Source of the DNA: Auanema rhodensis
Taxonomy: Eukaryota; Nematoda; Chromadorea; Rhabditida; Rhabditidae
NCBI GenBank assembly: GCA_964057225.1
Contig: CAXKVF010000079.1
Span: 310,001-374,000, forward strand
Direction of reading: 5' to 3'
DNA: 64,000 nucleotides
Shown: positions 36,901 to 51,035 of the stretch, piece after piece
How the letters are laid out: each line of letters starts with the position of its first letter
Position numbering within the stretch: the first letter of the stretch is position 1
Position numbers and translations under genes: made by a program
Notes under the pieces: model-generated
Database searches by the model: none
What the model was told of the DNA's origin: nothing
The model's input: only the letters and a program-made list of their open reading frames with translations

Positions 36901-39900
36901 ACGTGAACTTTAATTTATGCTAATTAAATGTACACGTGATGTGCCCTTGGTATGTAACTCGCTTCACGTGAAAGATAAAGAGATGCGGTTTTCAAAATTA
37001 TATTCCCCATGTCCATATTAGTTTAAAAACAAATTTTTATTGATATTAGTGCATGGTAACCATGACTTTGAAATTTACGTGAACTTTAATTTATGCTAAT
37101 TAAATGTACACGTGATGTGCACTCGGTATGTAACTCGCTTCACGTGAAAGATAAAGAGATGCGGTTTTCACAATTTGATTCCCCATGTCCATATTAGTCT
37201 AAATACAAATTTTTATTGATATTGGTTCATGGTAACCATGTCTTTGAAATTTACGTGAACTTTAATTTATGCTAATTAAATGTACACGTGATGTGCACTT
37301 GGTATGTAACTCGCTTCACGTGAAAGAGAAAGAGATGAGGTTTTCAAAATTAGATTCCCCATGTCCATATTAGTCTAAAAACAAATTTTTATTGATATTG
37401 GTGCATGGTAACCATGACTTTGAAATTTACGTGAACTTTAATTTATGCTGATTAAATGTACACGTGATGTGCACTTGGTATGTAACTCGCTTCACGTGAA
37501 AGAGAAAGAGATGCGGTTTACAAAATTAGATTCCCCATGTCCATATTAGTCTAAAAACAAATTTTTATTGATATTGGTTCATGGTAACCATGACTTTGAA
37601 ATTTACGTGAACTTTAATTTATGCTGATTAAATGTACACGTGATGTGCACTTGGTATGTAACTCGCTTCACGTGAAAGATAAAGAGATGCGGTTTTCAAA
37701 ATTAGATTCCCCATGTCCATATTAGTCTAAAAACAACTTTTTATTGATATTGGTGCATGGTAACCTTGACTTTGAAATTTACGTGAACTTTAATTCATGC
37801 TAATTATATGTACACGTGTTGTGCACTTGGTATGTAACTCGCTTCACGTGAAAGATAAAGAGATTCGGTTTTCAAAATTAGATTCCCCATGTCCATATTA
37901 GTCTAAACACAAATTTTTATTGATATTGGTTCATGGTAACCATGACTTTGAAATTTACGTGAACTTTAATTTATGCTAATTAAATGTACACGTGATGTGC
38001 ACTTGGTATGTAACTCGCTTCACGTGAAAGATAAAGAGATGCGGTTTTCAAAATTAGATTCCCCATGTCCATATTAGTCTAAAAACAAATTTTTATTGAT
38101 ATTGGTGCATGGTAACCATGACTTTGAAATTTACGTGAACTTTAATTCATGCTAATTAAATGTACACGTGATGTGCACTTGGTATGTAACTCGCTTCACG
38201 TGAAAGATAAAGAGATGCGGTTTTCAAAATTTGATTCCCCATGTCCATATTAGTCTAAAAACAAATTTTTATTGATATTGGTTCATGGTAACCATGACTT
38301 TGAAATTTACGTGAACTTTAATTTATGCTAATTAAATGTACACGTGATGTGCCCTTGGTATGTAACTCGCTTCACGTGAAAGATAAAGAGATGCGGTTTT
38401 CAAAATTATATTCCCCATGTCCATATTAGTTTAAAAACAAATTTTTATTGATATTAGTGCATGGTAACCATGACTTTGAAATTTACGTGAACTTTAATTT
38501 ATGCTAATTAAATGTACACGTGATGTGCACTCGGTATGTAACTCGCTTCACGTGAAAGATAAAGAGATGCGGTTTTCACAATTTGATTCCCCATGTCCAT
38601 ATTAGTCTAAAAACAAATTTTTATTGATATTGGTTCATGGTAATAATGACTTTGAAATTTACGTGAACTTTAATTTATGCTAATTAAATGTACACGTGAT
38701 GTGCACTTGGTATGTAACTCGCTTCACGTGAAAGATAAAGAGATGCGGTTTTCAAAATTAGATTCCCCATGTCCATATTAGTCTAAAAACAAATTTTTAT
38801 TGATATTGGTTCATGGTAACCATGTCTTTGAAATTTACGTGAACTTTAATTTATGCTAATTAAATGTACACGTGATGTGCACTTGGTATGTAACTCGCTT
38901 CACGTGAAAGATAAAGAGATGAGGTTTTCGAAATTAGATTCCCCATGTCCATATTAGTCTAAAAACAAATTTTTATTGATATTGGTGCATGGTAACCATG
39001 ACTTTGAAATTTACGTGAACTTTAATTTATGCTAATTAAATGTACACGTGATGTGCACGTGGTATGTAACTCGCTTCACGTGAAAGAGAAAGAGATGCGG
39101 TTTACAAAATTAGATTCCCCATGTCCATATTAGTCTAAAAACAAATTTTTATTGATATTGGTTCATGGTAACTATGACTTTGAAATTTACGTGAACTTTA
39201 ATTTATGCTGATTAAATGTACACGTGATGTGCACTTGGTATGTAACTCGCTTCACGTGAAAGATAAAGAGATGCGGTTTTCAAAATTAGATTCCCCATGT
39301 CCATATTAGTCTAAAAACAACTTTTTATTGATATTGGTGCATGGTAACCTTGACTTTGAAATTTACGTGAACTTTAATTCATGCTAATTATATGTACACG
39401 TGTTGTGCACTTGGTATGTAACTCGCTTCACGTGAAAGATAAAGAGATGCGGTTTTCAAAATTAGATTCCCCATGTCCATATTAGTCTAAACACAAATTT
39501 TTATTGATATTGGTTCATGGTAACCATGACTTTGAAATTTACGTGAACTTTAATTTATGCTAATTAAATGTACACGTGATGTGCCCTTGGTATGTAACTC
39601 GCTTCACGTGAAAGATAAAGAGATGCGGTTTTCAAAATTATATTCCCCATGTCCATATTAGTTTAAAAACAAATTTTTATTGATATTAGTGCATGGTAAC
39701 CATGACTTTGAAATTTACGTGAACTTTAATTTATGCTAATTAAATGTACACGTGATGTGCACTCGGTATGTAACTCGCTTCACGTGAAAGATAAAGAGAT
39801 GCGGTTTTCACAATTTGATTCCCCATGTCCATATTAGTCTAAATACAAATTTTTATTGATATTGGTTCATGGTAACCATGTCTTTGAAATTTACGTGAAC

Positions 39901-42900
39901 TTTAATTTATGCTAATTAAATGTACACGTGATGTGCACTTGGTATGTAACTCGCTTCACGTGAAAGAGAAAGAGATGAGGTTTTCAAAATTAGATTCCCC
40001 ATGTCCATATTAGTCTAAAAACAAATTTTTATTGATATTGGTGCATGGTAACCATGACTTTGAAATTTACGTGAACTTTAATTTATGCTAATTAAATGTA
40101 CACGTGATGTGCACTTGGTATGTAACTCGCTTCACGTGAAAGAGAAAGAGATGAGGTTTTCAAAATTAGATTCCCCATGTCCATATTAGTCTAAAAACAA
40201 ATTTTTATTGATATTGGTGCATGGTAACCATGACTTTGAAATTTACGTGAACTTTAATTTATGCTAATTAAATGTACACGTGATGTGCACTTGGTATGTA
40301 ACTCGCTTCACGTGAAAGATAAAGAGATGCGGTTTTCACAATTTGATTCCCCATGTCCATATTAGTCTAAAAACAAATTTTTATTGATATTGGTTCATGG
40401 TAATAATGACTTTGAAATTTACGTGAACTTTAATTTATGCTAATTAAATGTACACGTGATGTGCACTTGGTATGTAACTCGCTTCACGTGAAAGATAAAG
40501 AGATGCGGTTTTCAAAATTAGATTCCCCATGTCCATATTAGTCTAAAAACAAATTTTTATTGATATTGGTTCATGGTAACCATGTCTTTGAAATTTACGT
40601 GAACTTTAATTTATGCTAATTAAATGTACACGTGATGTGCACTTGGTATGTAACTCGCTTCACGTGAAAGATAAAGAGATGAGGTTTTCGAAATTAGATT
40701 CCCCATGTCCATATTAGTCTAAAAACAAATTTTTATTGATATTGGTGCATGGTAACCATGACTTTGAAATTTACGTGAACTTTAATTTATGCTAATTAAA
40801 TGTACACGTGATGTGCACGTGGTATGTAACTCGCTTCACGTGAAAGAGAAAGAGATGCGGTTTACAAAATTAGATTCCCCATGTCCATATTAGTCTAAAA
40901 ACAAATTTTTATTGATATTGGTTCATGGTAACTATGACTTTGAAATTTACGTGAACTTTAATTTATGCTGATTAAATGTACACGTGATGTGCACTTGGTA
41001 TGTAACTCGCTTCACGTGAAAGATAAAGAGATGCGGTTTTCAAAATTAGATTCCCCATGTCCATATTAGTCTAAAAACAACTTTTTATTGATATTGGTGC
41101 ATGGTAACCTTGACTTTGAAATTTACGTGAACTTTAATTCATGCTAATTATATGTACACGTGTTGTGCACTTGGTATGTAACTCGCTTCACGTGAAAGAT
41201 AAAGAGATGCGGTTTTCAAAATTAGATTCCCCATGTCCATATTAGTCTAAACACAAATTTTTATTGATATTGGTTCATGGTAACCATGACTTTGAAATTT
41301 ACGTGAACTTTAATTTATGCTAATTAAATGTACACGTGATGTGCCCTTGGTATGTAACTCGCTTCACGTGAAAGATAAAGAGATGCGGTTTTCAAAATTA
41401 TATTCCCCATGTCCATATTAGTTTAAAAACAAATTTTTATTGATATTAGTGCATGGTAACCATGACTTTGAAATTTACGTGAACTTTAATTTATGCTAAT
41501 TAAATGTACACGTGATGTGCACTCGGTATGTAACTCGCTTCACGTGAAAGATAAAGAGATGCGGTTTTCACAATTTGATTCCCCATGTCCATATTAGTCT
41601 AAATACAAATTTTTATTGATATTGGTTCATGGTAACCATGTCTTTGAAATTTACGTGAACTTTAATTTATGCTAATTAAATGTACACGTGATGTGCACTT
41701 GGTATGTAACTCGCTTCACGTGAAAGAGAAAGAGATGAGGTTTTCAAAATTAGATTCCCCATGTCCATATTAGTCTAAAAACAAATTTTTATTGATATTG
41801 GTGCATGGTAACCATGACTTTGAAATTTACGTGAACTTTAATTTATGCTGATTAAATGTACACGTGATGTGCACTTGGTATGTAACTCGCTTCACGTGAA
41901 AGAGAAAGAGATGCGGTTTACAAAATTAGATTCCCCATGTCCATATTAGTCTAAAAACAAATTTTTATTGATATTGGTTCATGGTAACCATGACTTTGAA
42001 ATTTACGTGAACTTTAATTTATGCTGATTAAATGTACACGTGATGTGCACTTGGTATGTAACTCGCTTCACGTGAAAGATAAAGAGATGCGGTTTTCAAA
42101 ATTAGATTCCCCATGTCCATATTAGTCTAAAAACAACTTTTTATTGATATTGGTGCATGGTAACCTTGACTTTGAAATTTACGTGAACTTTAATTCATGC
42201 TAATTATATGTACACGTGTTGTGCACTTGGTATGTAACTCGCTTCACGTGAAAGATAAAGAGATGCGGTTTTCAAAATTAGATTCCCCATGTCCATATTA
42301 GTCTAAACACAAATTTTTATTGATATTGGTTCATGGTAACCATGACTTTGAAATTTACGTGAACTTTAATTTATGCTAATTAAATGTACACGTGATGTGC
42401 CCTTGGTATGTAACTCGCTTCACGTGAAAGATAAAGAGATGCGGTTTTCAAAATTATATTCCCCATGTCCATATTAGTTTAAAAACAAATTTTTATTGAT
42501 ATTAGTGCATGGTAACCATGACTTTGAAATTTACGTGAACTTTAATTTATGCTAATTAAATGTACACGTGATGTGCACTCGGTATGTAACTCGCTTCACG
42601 TGAAAGATAAAGAGATGCGGTTTTCACAATTTGATTCCCCATGTCCATATTAGTCTAAATACAAATTTTTATTGATATTGGTTCATGGTAACCATGTCTT
42701 TGAAATTTACGTGAACTTTAATTTATGCTAATTAAATGTACACGTGATGTGCACTTGGTATGTAACTCGCTTCACGTGAAAGAGAAAGAGATGAGGTTTT
42801 CAAAATTAGATTCCCCATGTCCATATTAGTCTAAAAACAAATTTTTATTGATATTGGTGCATGGTAACCATGACTTTGAAATTTACGTGAACTTTAATTT

Positions 42901-45900
42901 ATGCTGATTAAATGTACACGTGATGTGCACTTGGTATGTAACTCGCTTCACGTGAAAGAGAAAGAGATGCGGTTTACAAAATTAGATTCCCCATGTCCAT
43001 ATTAGTCTAAAAACAAATTTTTATTGATATTGGTTCATGGTAACCATGACTTTGAAATTTACGTGAACTTTAATTTATGCTGATTAAATGTACACGTGAT
43101 GTGCACTTGGTATGTAACTCGCTTCACGTGAAAGATAAAGAGATGCGGTTTTCAAAATTAGATTCCCCATGTCCATATTAGTCTAAAAACAACTTTTTAT
43201 TGATATTGGTGCATGGTAACCTTGACTTTGAAATTTACGTGAACTTTAATTCATGCTAATTATATGTACACGTGTTGTGCACTTGGTATGTAACTCGCTT
43301 CACGTGAAAGATAAAGAGATGCGGTTTTCAAAATTAGATTCCCCATGTCCATATTAGTCTAAACACAAATTTTTATTGATATTGGTTCATGGTAACCATG
43401 ACTTTGAAATTTACGTGAACTTTAATTTATGCTAATTAAATGTACACGTGATGTGCACTTGGTATGTAACTCGCTTCACGTGAAAGATAAAGAGATGCGG
43501 TTTTCAAAATTAGATTCCCCATGTCCATATTAGTCTAAAAACAAATTTTTATTGATATTGGTGCATGGTAACCATGACTTTGAAATTTACGTGAACTTTA
43601 ATTCATGCTAATTAAATGTACACGTGATGTGCCCTTGGTATGTAACTCGCTTCACGTGAAAGATAAAGAGATGCGGTTTTCAAAATTATATTCCCCATGT
43701 CCATATTAGTTTAAAAACAAATTTTTATTGATATTAGTGCATGGTAACCATGACTTTGAAATTTACGTGAACTTTAATTTATGCTAATTAAATGTACACG
43801 TGATGTGCACTCGGTATGTAACTCGCTTCACGTGAAAGATAAAGAGATGCGGTTTTCACAATTTGATTCCCCATGTCCATATTAGTCTAAAAACAAATTT
43901 TTATTGATATTGGTTCATGGTAATAATGACTTTGAAATTTACGTGAACTTTAATTTATGCTAATTAAATGTACACGTGATGTGCACTCGGTATGTAACTC
44001 GCTTCACGTGAAAGATAAAGAGATGCGGTTTTCACAATTTGATTCCCCATGTCCATATTAGTCTAAAAACAAATTTTTATTGATATTGGTTCATGGTAAT
44101 AATGACTTTGAAATTTACGTGAACTTTAATTTATGCTAATTAAATGTACACGTGATGTGCACTTGGTATGTAACTCGCTTCACGTGAAAGATAAAGAGAT
44201 GCGGTTTTCAAAATTAGATTCCCCATGTCCATATTAGTCTAAAAACAAATTTTTATTGATATTGGTTCATGGTAACCATGTCTTTGAAATTTACGTGAAC
44301 TTTAATTTATGCTAATTAAATGTACACGTGATGTGCACTTGGTATGTAACTCGCTTCACGTGAAAGATAAAGAGATGAGGTTTTCGAAATTAGATTCCCC
44401 ATGTCCATATTAGTCTAAAAACAAATTTTTATTGATATTGGTGCATGGTAACCATGACTTTGAAATTTACGTGAACTTTAATTTATGCTAATTAAATGTA
44501 CACGTGATGTGCACGTGGTATGTAACTCGCTTCACGTGAAAGAGAAAGAGATGCGGTTTACAAAATTAGATTCCCCATGTCCATATTAGTCTAAAAACAA
44601 ATTTTTATTGATATTGGTTCATGGTAACTATGACTTTGAAATTTACGTGAACTTTAATTTATGCTGATTAAATGTACACGTGATGTGCACTTGGTATGTA
44701 ACTCGCTTCACGTGAAAGATAAAGAGATGCGGTTTTCAAAATTAGATTCCCCATGTCCATATTAGTCTAAAAACAACTTTTTATTGATATTGGTGCATGG
44801 TAACCTTGACTTTGAAATTTACGTGAACTTTAATTCATGCTAATTATATGTACACGTGTTGTGCACTTGGTATGTAACTCGCTTCACGTGAAAGATAAAG
44901 AGATGCGGTTTTCAAAATTAGATTCCCCATGTCCATATTAGTCTAAACACAAATTTTTATTGATATTGGTTCATGGTAACCATGACTTTGAAATTTACGT
45001 GAACTTTAATTTATGCTAATTAAATGTACACGTGATGTGCCCTTGGTATGTAACTCGCTTCACGTGAAAGATAAAGAGATGCGGTTTTCAAAATTATATT
45101 CCCCATGTCCATATTAGTTTAAAAACAAATTTTTATTGATATTAGTGCATGGTAACCATGACTTTGAAATTTACGTGAACTTTAATTTATGCTAATTAAA
45201 TGTACACGTGATGTGCACTCGGTATGTAACTCGCTTCACGTGAAAGATAAAGAGATGCGGTTTTCACAATTTGATTCCCCATGTCCATATTAGTCTAAAT
45301 ACAAATTTTTATTGATATTGGTTCATGGTAACCATGTCTTTGAAATTTACGTGAACTTTAATTTATGCTAATTAAATGTACACGTGATGTGCACTTGGTA
45401 TGTAACTCGCTTCACGTGAAAGAGAAAGAGATGAGGTTTTCAAAATTAGATTCCCCATGTCCATATTAGTCTAAAAACAAATTTTTATTGATATTGGTGC
45501 ATGGTAACCATGACTTTGAAATTTACGTGAACTTTAATTTATGCTGATTAAATGTACACGTGATGTGCACTTGGTATGTAACTCGCTTCACGTGAAAGAG
45601 AAAGAGATGCGGTTTACAAAATTAGATTCCCCATGTCCATATTAGTCTAAAAACAAATTTTTATTGATATTGGTTCATGGTAACCATGACTTTGAAATTT
45701 ACGTGAACTTTAATTTATGCTGATTAAATGTACACGTGATGTGCACTTGGTATGTAACTCGCTTCACGTGAAAGATAAAGAGATGCGGTTTTCAAAATTA
45801 GATTCCCCATGTCCATATTAGTCTAAAAACAACTTTTTATTGATATTGGTGCATGGTAACCTTGACTTTGAAATTTACGTGAACTTTAATTCATGCTAAT

Positions 45901-46635
45901 TATATGTACACGTGTTGTGCACTTGGTATGTAACTCGCTTCACGTGAAAGATAAAGAGATGCGGTTTTCAAAATTAGATTCCCCATGTCCATATTAGTCT
46001 AAACACAAATTTTTATTGATATTGGTTCATGGTAACCATGACTTTGAAATTTACGTGAACTTTAATTTATGCTAATTAAATGTACACGTGATGTGCACTT
46101 GGTATGTAACTCGCTTCACGTGAAAGATAAAGAGATGCGGTTTTCAAAATTAGATTCCCCATGTCCATATTAGTCTAAAAACAAATTTTTATTGATATTG
46201 GTGCATGGTAACCATGACTTTGAAATTTACGTGAACTTTAATTCATGCTAATTAAATGTACACGTGATGTGCCCTTGGTATGTAACTCGCTTCACGTGAA
46301 AGATAAAGAGATGAGGTTTTCAAAATTATATTCCCCATGTCCATATTAGTTTAAAAACAAATTTTTATTGATATTAGTGCATGGTAACCATGACTTTGAA
46401 ATTTACGTGAACTTTAATTTATGCTAATTAAATGTACACGTGATGTGCACTCGGTATGTAACTCGCTTCACGTGAAAGATAAAGAGATGCGGTTTTCACA
46501 ATTTGATTCCCCATGTCCATATTAGTCTAAAAACAAATTTTTATTGATATTGGTTCATGGTAATAATGACTTTGAAATTTACGTGAACTTTAATTTATGC
46601 TAATTAAATGTACACGTGATGTGCACTTGGTATGT
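33964..46635 (+). repeat. Nested higher-order repeat domain (6-, 9- and 10-monomer units)
   Basis: The marker accttg with tatatg and gtgttg (m107 T, m148 T, m160 T) starts each unit. Unit starts and lengths: 35020 (9 monomers), 36604 (6), 37660 (9), 39244 (10), 41004 (6), 42060 (6), 43116 (9), 44700 (6), 45756 (5, truncated). The tail of an earlier unit occupies 33964-35019. The 6-mer order is accttg, aaacac, m46 T/ttagtgc, m40 C/aaatac, gagaaag with gatgagg, gagaaag with gtttaca. The 9-mer replaces the middle with extra monomers, including ttcacaatttg with aataatg, m110 T, and gatgagg with gcacgtgg. Pairs of units give a 2,640-bp (15-monomer) super-period at 35020/37660, 36604/39244, 42060/44700 and 43116/45756. 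Confidence 0.85.
41004..43115 (+). repeat. Two tandem 6-monomer HOR units (1,056 bp each)
   Basis: Units 41004-42059 and 42060-43115 follow each other with the same six subtypes in the same order. They are the clearest direct tandem of the 6-mer, and I noticed no difference between them. The m143 G state in both gagaaag monomers (gctgatt) is a further shared marker. Confidence 0.85.
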
Positions 46636-48747
46636 AACTCGCTTCACGTGAAAGATAAAAAGATGCGGTTTTCAAAATTAGATTCCCCATGTCCATATCA
46701 GTTTAAAAACAAATTTTTATTGATATTGGTGCATGGTAACCATGACTTTGAAATTTACGTGAACTTTAATTTATGCTCATTAAATGTACACGTGATGTGC
46801 ACTTGGTATGTAACTCGCTTCACGTAAAAGATGAAGAGATGCGGTTTCCAAAATTAGATTCCCCATGTCCATATTAGTCTAAAAACAAATTTTTATTGAT
46901 ATTGGTTCATGGTAACCATGTCTTTGAAATTTACGTGAACTTTAATTTATGCTAATTAAATGTACACGTGATGTGCACTTGGTATGTAACTCGCTTCACG
47001 TAAAAGATGAAGAGATGCGGTTTTCAAAATTAGATTCCCCATGTCCATATTAGTTTAAAAACAAATTTTTATTGATATTGGTGCATGGTAACCATGACTT
47101 TGAAATTTACGTGAACTTTAATTCATGCTAATTAAATGTACACGTGATGTGCACTTGGTATGTAACTCGCTTCACGTAAAAGATAAAGAGATGCGGTTTT
47201 CAAAATTAGATTCCCCATGTCCATATTAGTCTAAAAACAAATTTTTATTGATATTGGTGCATGGTAACCATGACTTTGAAATTTACGTGAACTTTAATTT
47301 ATGCTAATTAAATGTACACGTGATGTGCACTTGGTATGTAACTCGCTTCACGTAAAAGATAAAGAGATGCGGTTTTCAAAATTATATTCCCCATGTCCAT
47401 ATTAGTTTAAAAACAAAATTTTATTGATATTGGTGCATGGTAACCATGACTTTGAAATTTACGTGAACTTTAATTCATGCTAATTAAATGTACACGTGAT
47501 GTGCACTCGGTATGTAACTCGCTTCACGTGAAAGATAAAGAGATGCGGTTTTCACAATTTGATTCCCCATGTCCATATTAGTCTAAAAACAAATTTTTAT
47601 TGATATTGGTTCATGTTAACCATGACTTTGAAATTTACGTGAACTTTAATTTATGCTAATTAAATGTACACGTGATGTGCACTTGGTATGTAACTCGCTT
47701 CACTTGAAAGATAAAAAGATGCGGTTTTCAAAATTAGATTCCCCATGTCCATATTAGTTTAAAAACAAATTTTTATTGATATTGGTGCATGGTAACCATG
47801 ACTTTGAAATTTACGTGAACTTTAATTTATGCTTATTAAATGTACACGTGATGTGCACTTGGTATGTAACTCGCTTCACGTAAAAGATGAAGAGATGCGG
47901 TTTCCAAAATTAGATTCCCCATGTCCATATTAGTCTAAAAACAAATTTTTATTGATATTGGTTCATGGTAACCATGTCTTTGAAATTTACGTGAACTTTA
48001 ATTTATGCTAATTAAATGTACACGTGATGTGCACTTGGTATGTAACTCGCTTCACGTAAAAGATGAAGAGATGCGGTTTTCAAAATTAGATTCCCCATGT
48101 CCATATTAGTTTAAAAACAAATTTTTATTGATATTGGTGCATGGTAACCATGACTTTGAAATTTACGTGAACTTTAATTCATGCTAATTAAATGTACACG
48201 TGATGTGCACTTGGTATGTAACTCGCTTCACGTAAAAGATAAAGAGATGCGGTTTTCAAAATTATATTCCCCATGTCCATAATAGTTTAAAAACAAATTT
48301 TTATTGATATTGGTTCATGGTAACCATGACTTTGAAATTTACGTGATTTTTAATTTATGCTAATTAAATGTACACGTGATGTGCACTTGGTATGTAACTC
48401 GCTTCACGTGAAAGATAAAGAGATGCGGTTTTCAAAATTAGATTCCCCATGTCCATATTAGTCTAAAAACAAATTTTTATTGATATTGGTTCATGGTAAC
48501 CATGACTTTGAAATTTACGTGAACTTTAATTTATGCTAATTAAATGTACACGTGATGTGCACTTGGTATGTAACTCGCTTCACGTGAAAGATAAAGAGAT
48601 GCAGTTTTCAAAATAAAATTCCCCATGTCCATATTAGTTTAAAAACAAATTTTTATTGATATTGGTGCATGGTAACCATGACTTTGAAATTTACGTGAAC
48701 TTTAATTCATGCTAATTAAATGTACACGTGATGTGCACTTGGTATGT
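46636..48747 (+). repeat. Transition zone with a partial 6-monomer repeat rich in m15 A
   Basis: Monomers 46636-47163 match 47692-48219 at 1,056 bp: aaaaagatg with m68 T and m96 G and a changed m143 (gctcatt or gcttatt); m15 A with gatgaag and m37 C and m110 T; then m15 A with gatgaag, m68 T and m137 C. Seven m15 A monomers cluster here, the densest in the window. The last nested-HOR marker (ttcacaatttg) appears at 47516-47691 inside the zone. Changes tatcag and gctcatt together leave the chance open frame at 46597-46827. Confidence 0.7.
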
Positions 48748-51035
48748 AACTCGCTTCACGTGAAAGATAAAGAGATGCGGTTTTCAAAATTAGATTCCCC
48801 ATGTCCATATTAGTCTAAAAACAAATTTTTATTGATATTGGTTCATGGTAACCATGTCTTTGAAATTTACGTGAACTTTAATTTATGCTAATTAAATGTA
48901 CACGTGATGTGCACTTGGTATGTAACTCGCTTCACGTGAAAGATAAAGAGATGCGGTTTTCAAAATTAGATTCCCCATGTCCATTTTAGTCTAAAAACAA
49001 CTTTTTATTGATATTGGTTCATGGTAACCATGACTTTGAAATTTACGTGAACTTTAATTTATGCTAATTAAATGTACACGTGATGTGCACTTGGTATGTA
49101 ACTCGCTTCACGTGAAAGATAAAGAGATGCAGTTTTCAAAATTAGATTCCCCATGTCCATATTAGTTTAAAAACAAATTTTTATTGATATTGGTGCATGG
49201 TAACCATGACTTTGAAATTTACGTGAACTTTAATTTATGCTTATTAAATGTACACGTGATGTGCACTTGGTATGTAACTCGCTTCACGTGAAAGATAAAG
49301 AGATGCGGTTTCCAAAATTAGATTCCCCATGGCCATATTAGTCTAAAAACAAATTTTTATTGATATTGGTTCATGGTAACCATGTCTTTGAAATTTACGT
49401 GAACTTTGATTTATGCTAATTAAATGTACACGTGATGTGCACTTGGTATGTAACTCGCTTCACGTGAAAGATAAAGAGATGCGGTTTTCAAAATTAGATT
49501 CCCCATGTCCATATTAGTCTAAAAACAAATTTTTATTAATATTGGTTCATGGTAACCATGTCTTTGAAATTTACGTGAACTTTAATTTATGCTAATTAAA
49601 TGTACACGTGATGTGCACTTGGTATGTAACTCGCTTCACGTGAAAGATAAAGAGATGCGGTTTTCAAAATTAGATTCCCCATGTCCATATTAGTCTAAAA
49701 ACAACTTTTTATTGATATTGGTTCATGGTAACCATGACATTGAAATTTACGTGAACTTTAATTCATGCTAATTAAATGTACACGTGATGTGCACTTGTTA
49801 TGTAACTCGCTTCACGTGAAAGATGAAGAGATGCGGTTTTCAAAATTAGATTCCCCATGTCCATATTAGTCTAAAAACAAATTTTTATTGATATTAGTGC
49901 ATGGTAACCATGACTTTGAAATTTACGTGAACTTTAATTTATGCTAATTAAATGTACACGTGATGTGCACTTGGTATGTAACTCGCTTCACGTGAAAGAT
50001 AAAGAGATGCGGTTTTCAAAATTAGATTCCCCATGTCCATATTAGTCTAAAAACAACTTTTTATTGATATTGGTTCATGGTAACCATGACATTGAAATTT
50101 ACGTGAACTTTAATTCATGCTAATTAAATGTACACGTGATGTGCACTTGTTATGTAACTCGCTTCACGTGAAAGATGAAGAGATGCGGTTTTCAAAATTA
50201 GATTCCCCATGTCCATATTAGTCTAAAAACAAATTTTTATTGATATTGGTGCATGGTAACCATGACTTTGAAATTTACGTGAACTTTAATTTATGCTAAT
50301 TAAATGTACACGTGATGTGCACTTGGTATGTAACTCGCTTCACGTGAAAGATAAAGAGATGCGGTTTTCAAAATTAGATTCCCCATGTCCATATTAGTCT
50401 AAAAACAAATTTTTATTGATATTGGTTCATGGTAACCATGACTTTGAAATTTACGTGAACTTTAATTTATGCTAATTAAATGTACACGTGATGTGCACTT
50501 GGTATGTAACTCGCTTCACGTGAAAGATAAAGAGATGCGGTTTTCAAAATTAGATTCCCCATGTTCATATTAGTCTAAAAACAAATTTTTATTGATATTG
50601 GTTCATGGTAACCATGACTTTGAAATTTACGTGAACTTTAATTTATGCTAATTAAATGTACACGTGATGTGCACTTGGTATGTAACTCGCTTCACGTGAA
50701 AGATAAAGAGATGCGGTTTTCAAAATTAAATTCCCCATGTCCATATTAGTCTAAAAACAAATTTTTATTGATATTGGTTCATGGTAACCATGACTTTGAA
50801 ATTTACGTGAACTTTAATTTATGCTAATTAAATGTACACGTGATGTGCACTTGGTATGTAATTCGCTTCACGTGAAAGATAAAGAGATGCGGTTTTCAAA
50901 ATTAGATTCCCCATGTCCATATTAGTTTAAAAACAAATTTTTATTGATATTGGTGCATGGTAACCATGACTTTGAAATTTACGTGAACTTTAATTTATGC
51001 TAATTAAATGTACACGTGATGTGCACTTGGTATGT
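48748..51035 (+). repeat. Mixed zone resembling the start of the window
   Basis: It contains m110 T, m78 C with ccatttt, then cassette K types (m32 A with gcttatt, then m37 C with m110 T) at 49100-49451, an m110 T monomer, the 352-bp dimer twice (49628-49979 and 49980-50331), two standard monomers, the first m46 A monomer of the 3' domain (50684) and an m4 T monomer (50860). It marks the change from the old subtypes to those that dominate the rest of the window. Confidence 0.7.

Noticed and set aside
46597-46827. 76-codon open frame
   Set aside because: Two substitutions remove stops (TAG to CAG at 46699 and TAA to TCA at 46778). Because 176 is not a multiple of three, the frame shifts at each monomer and soon meets another stop.
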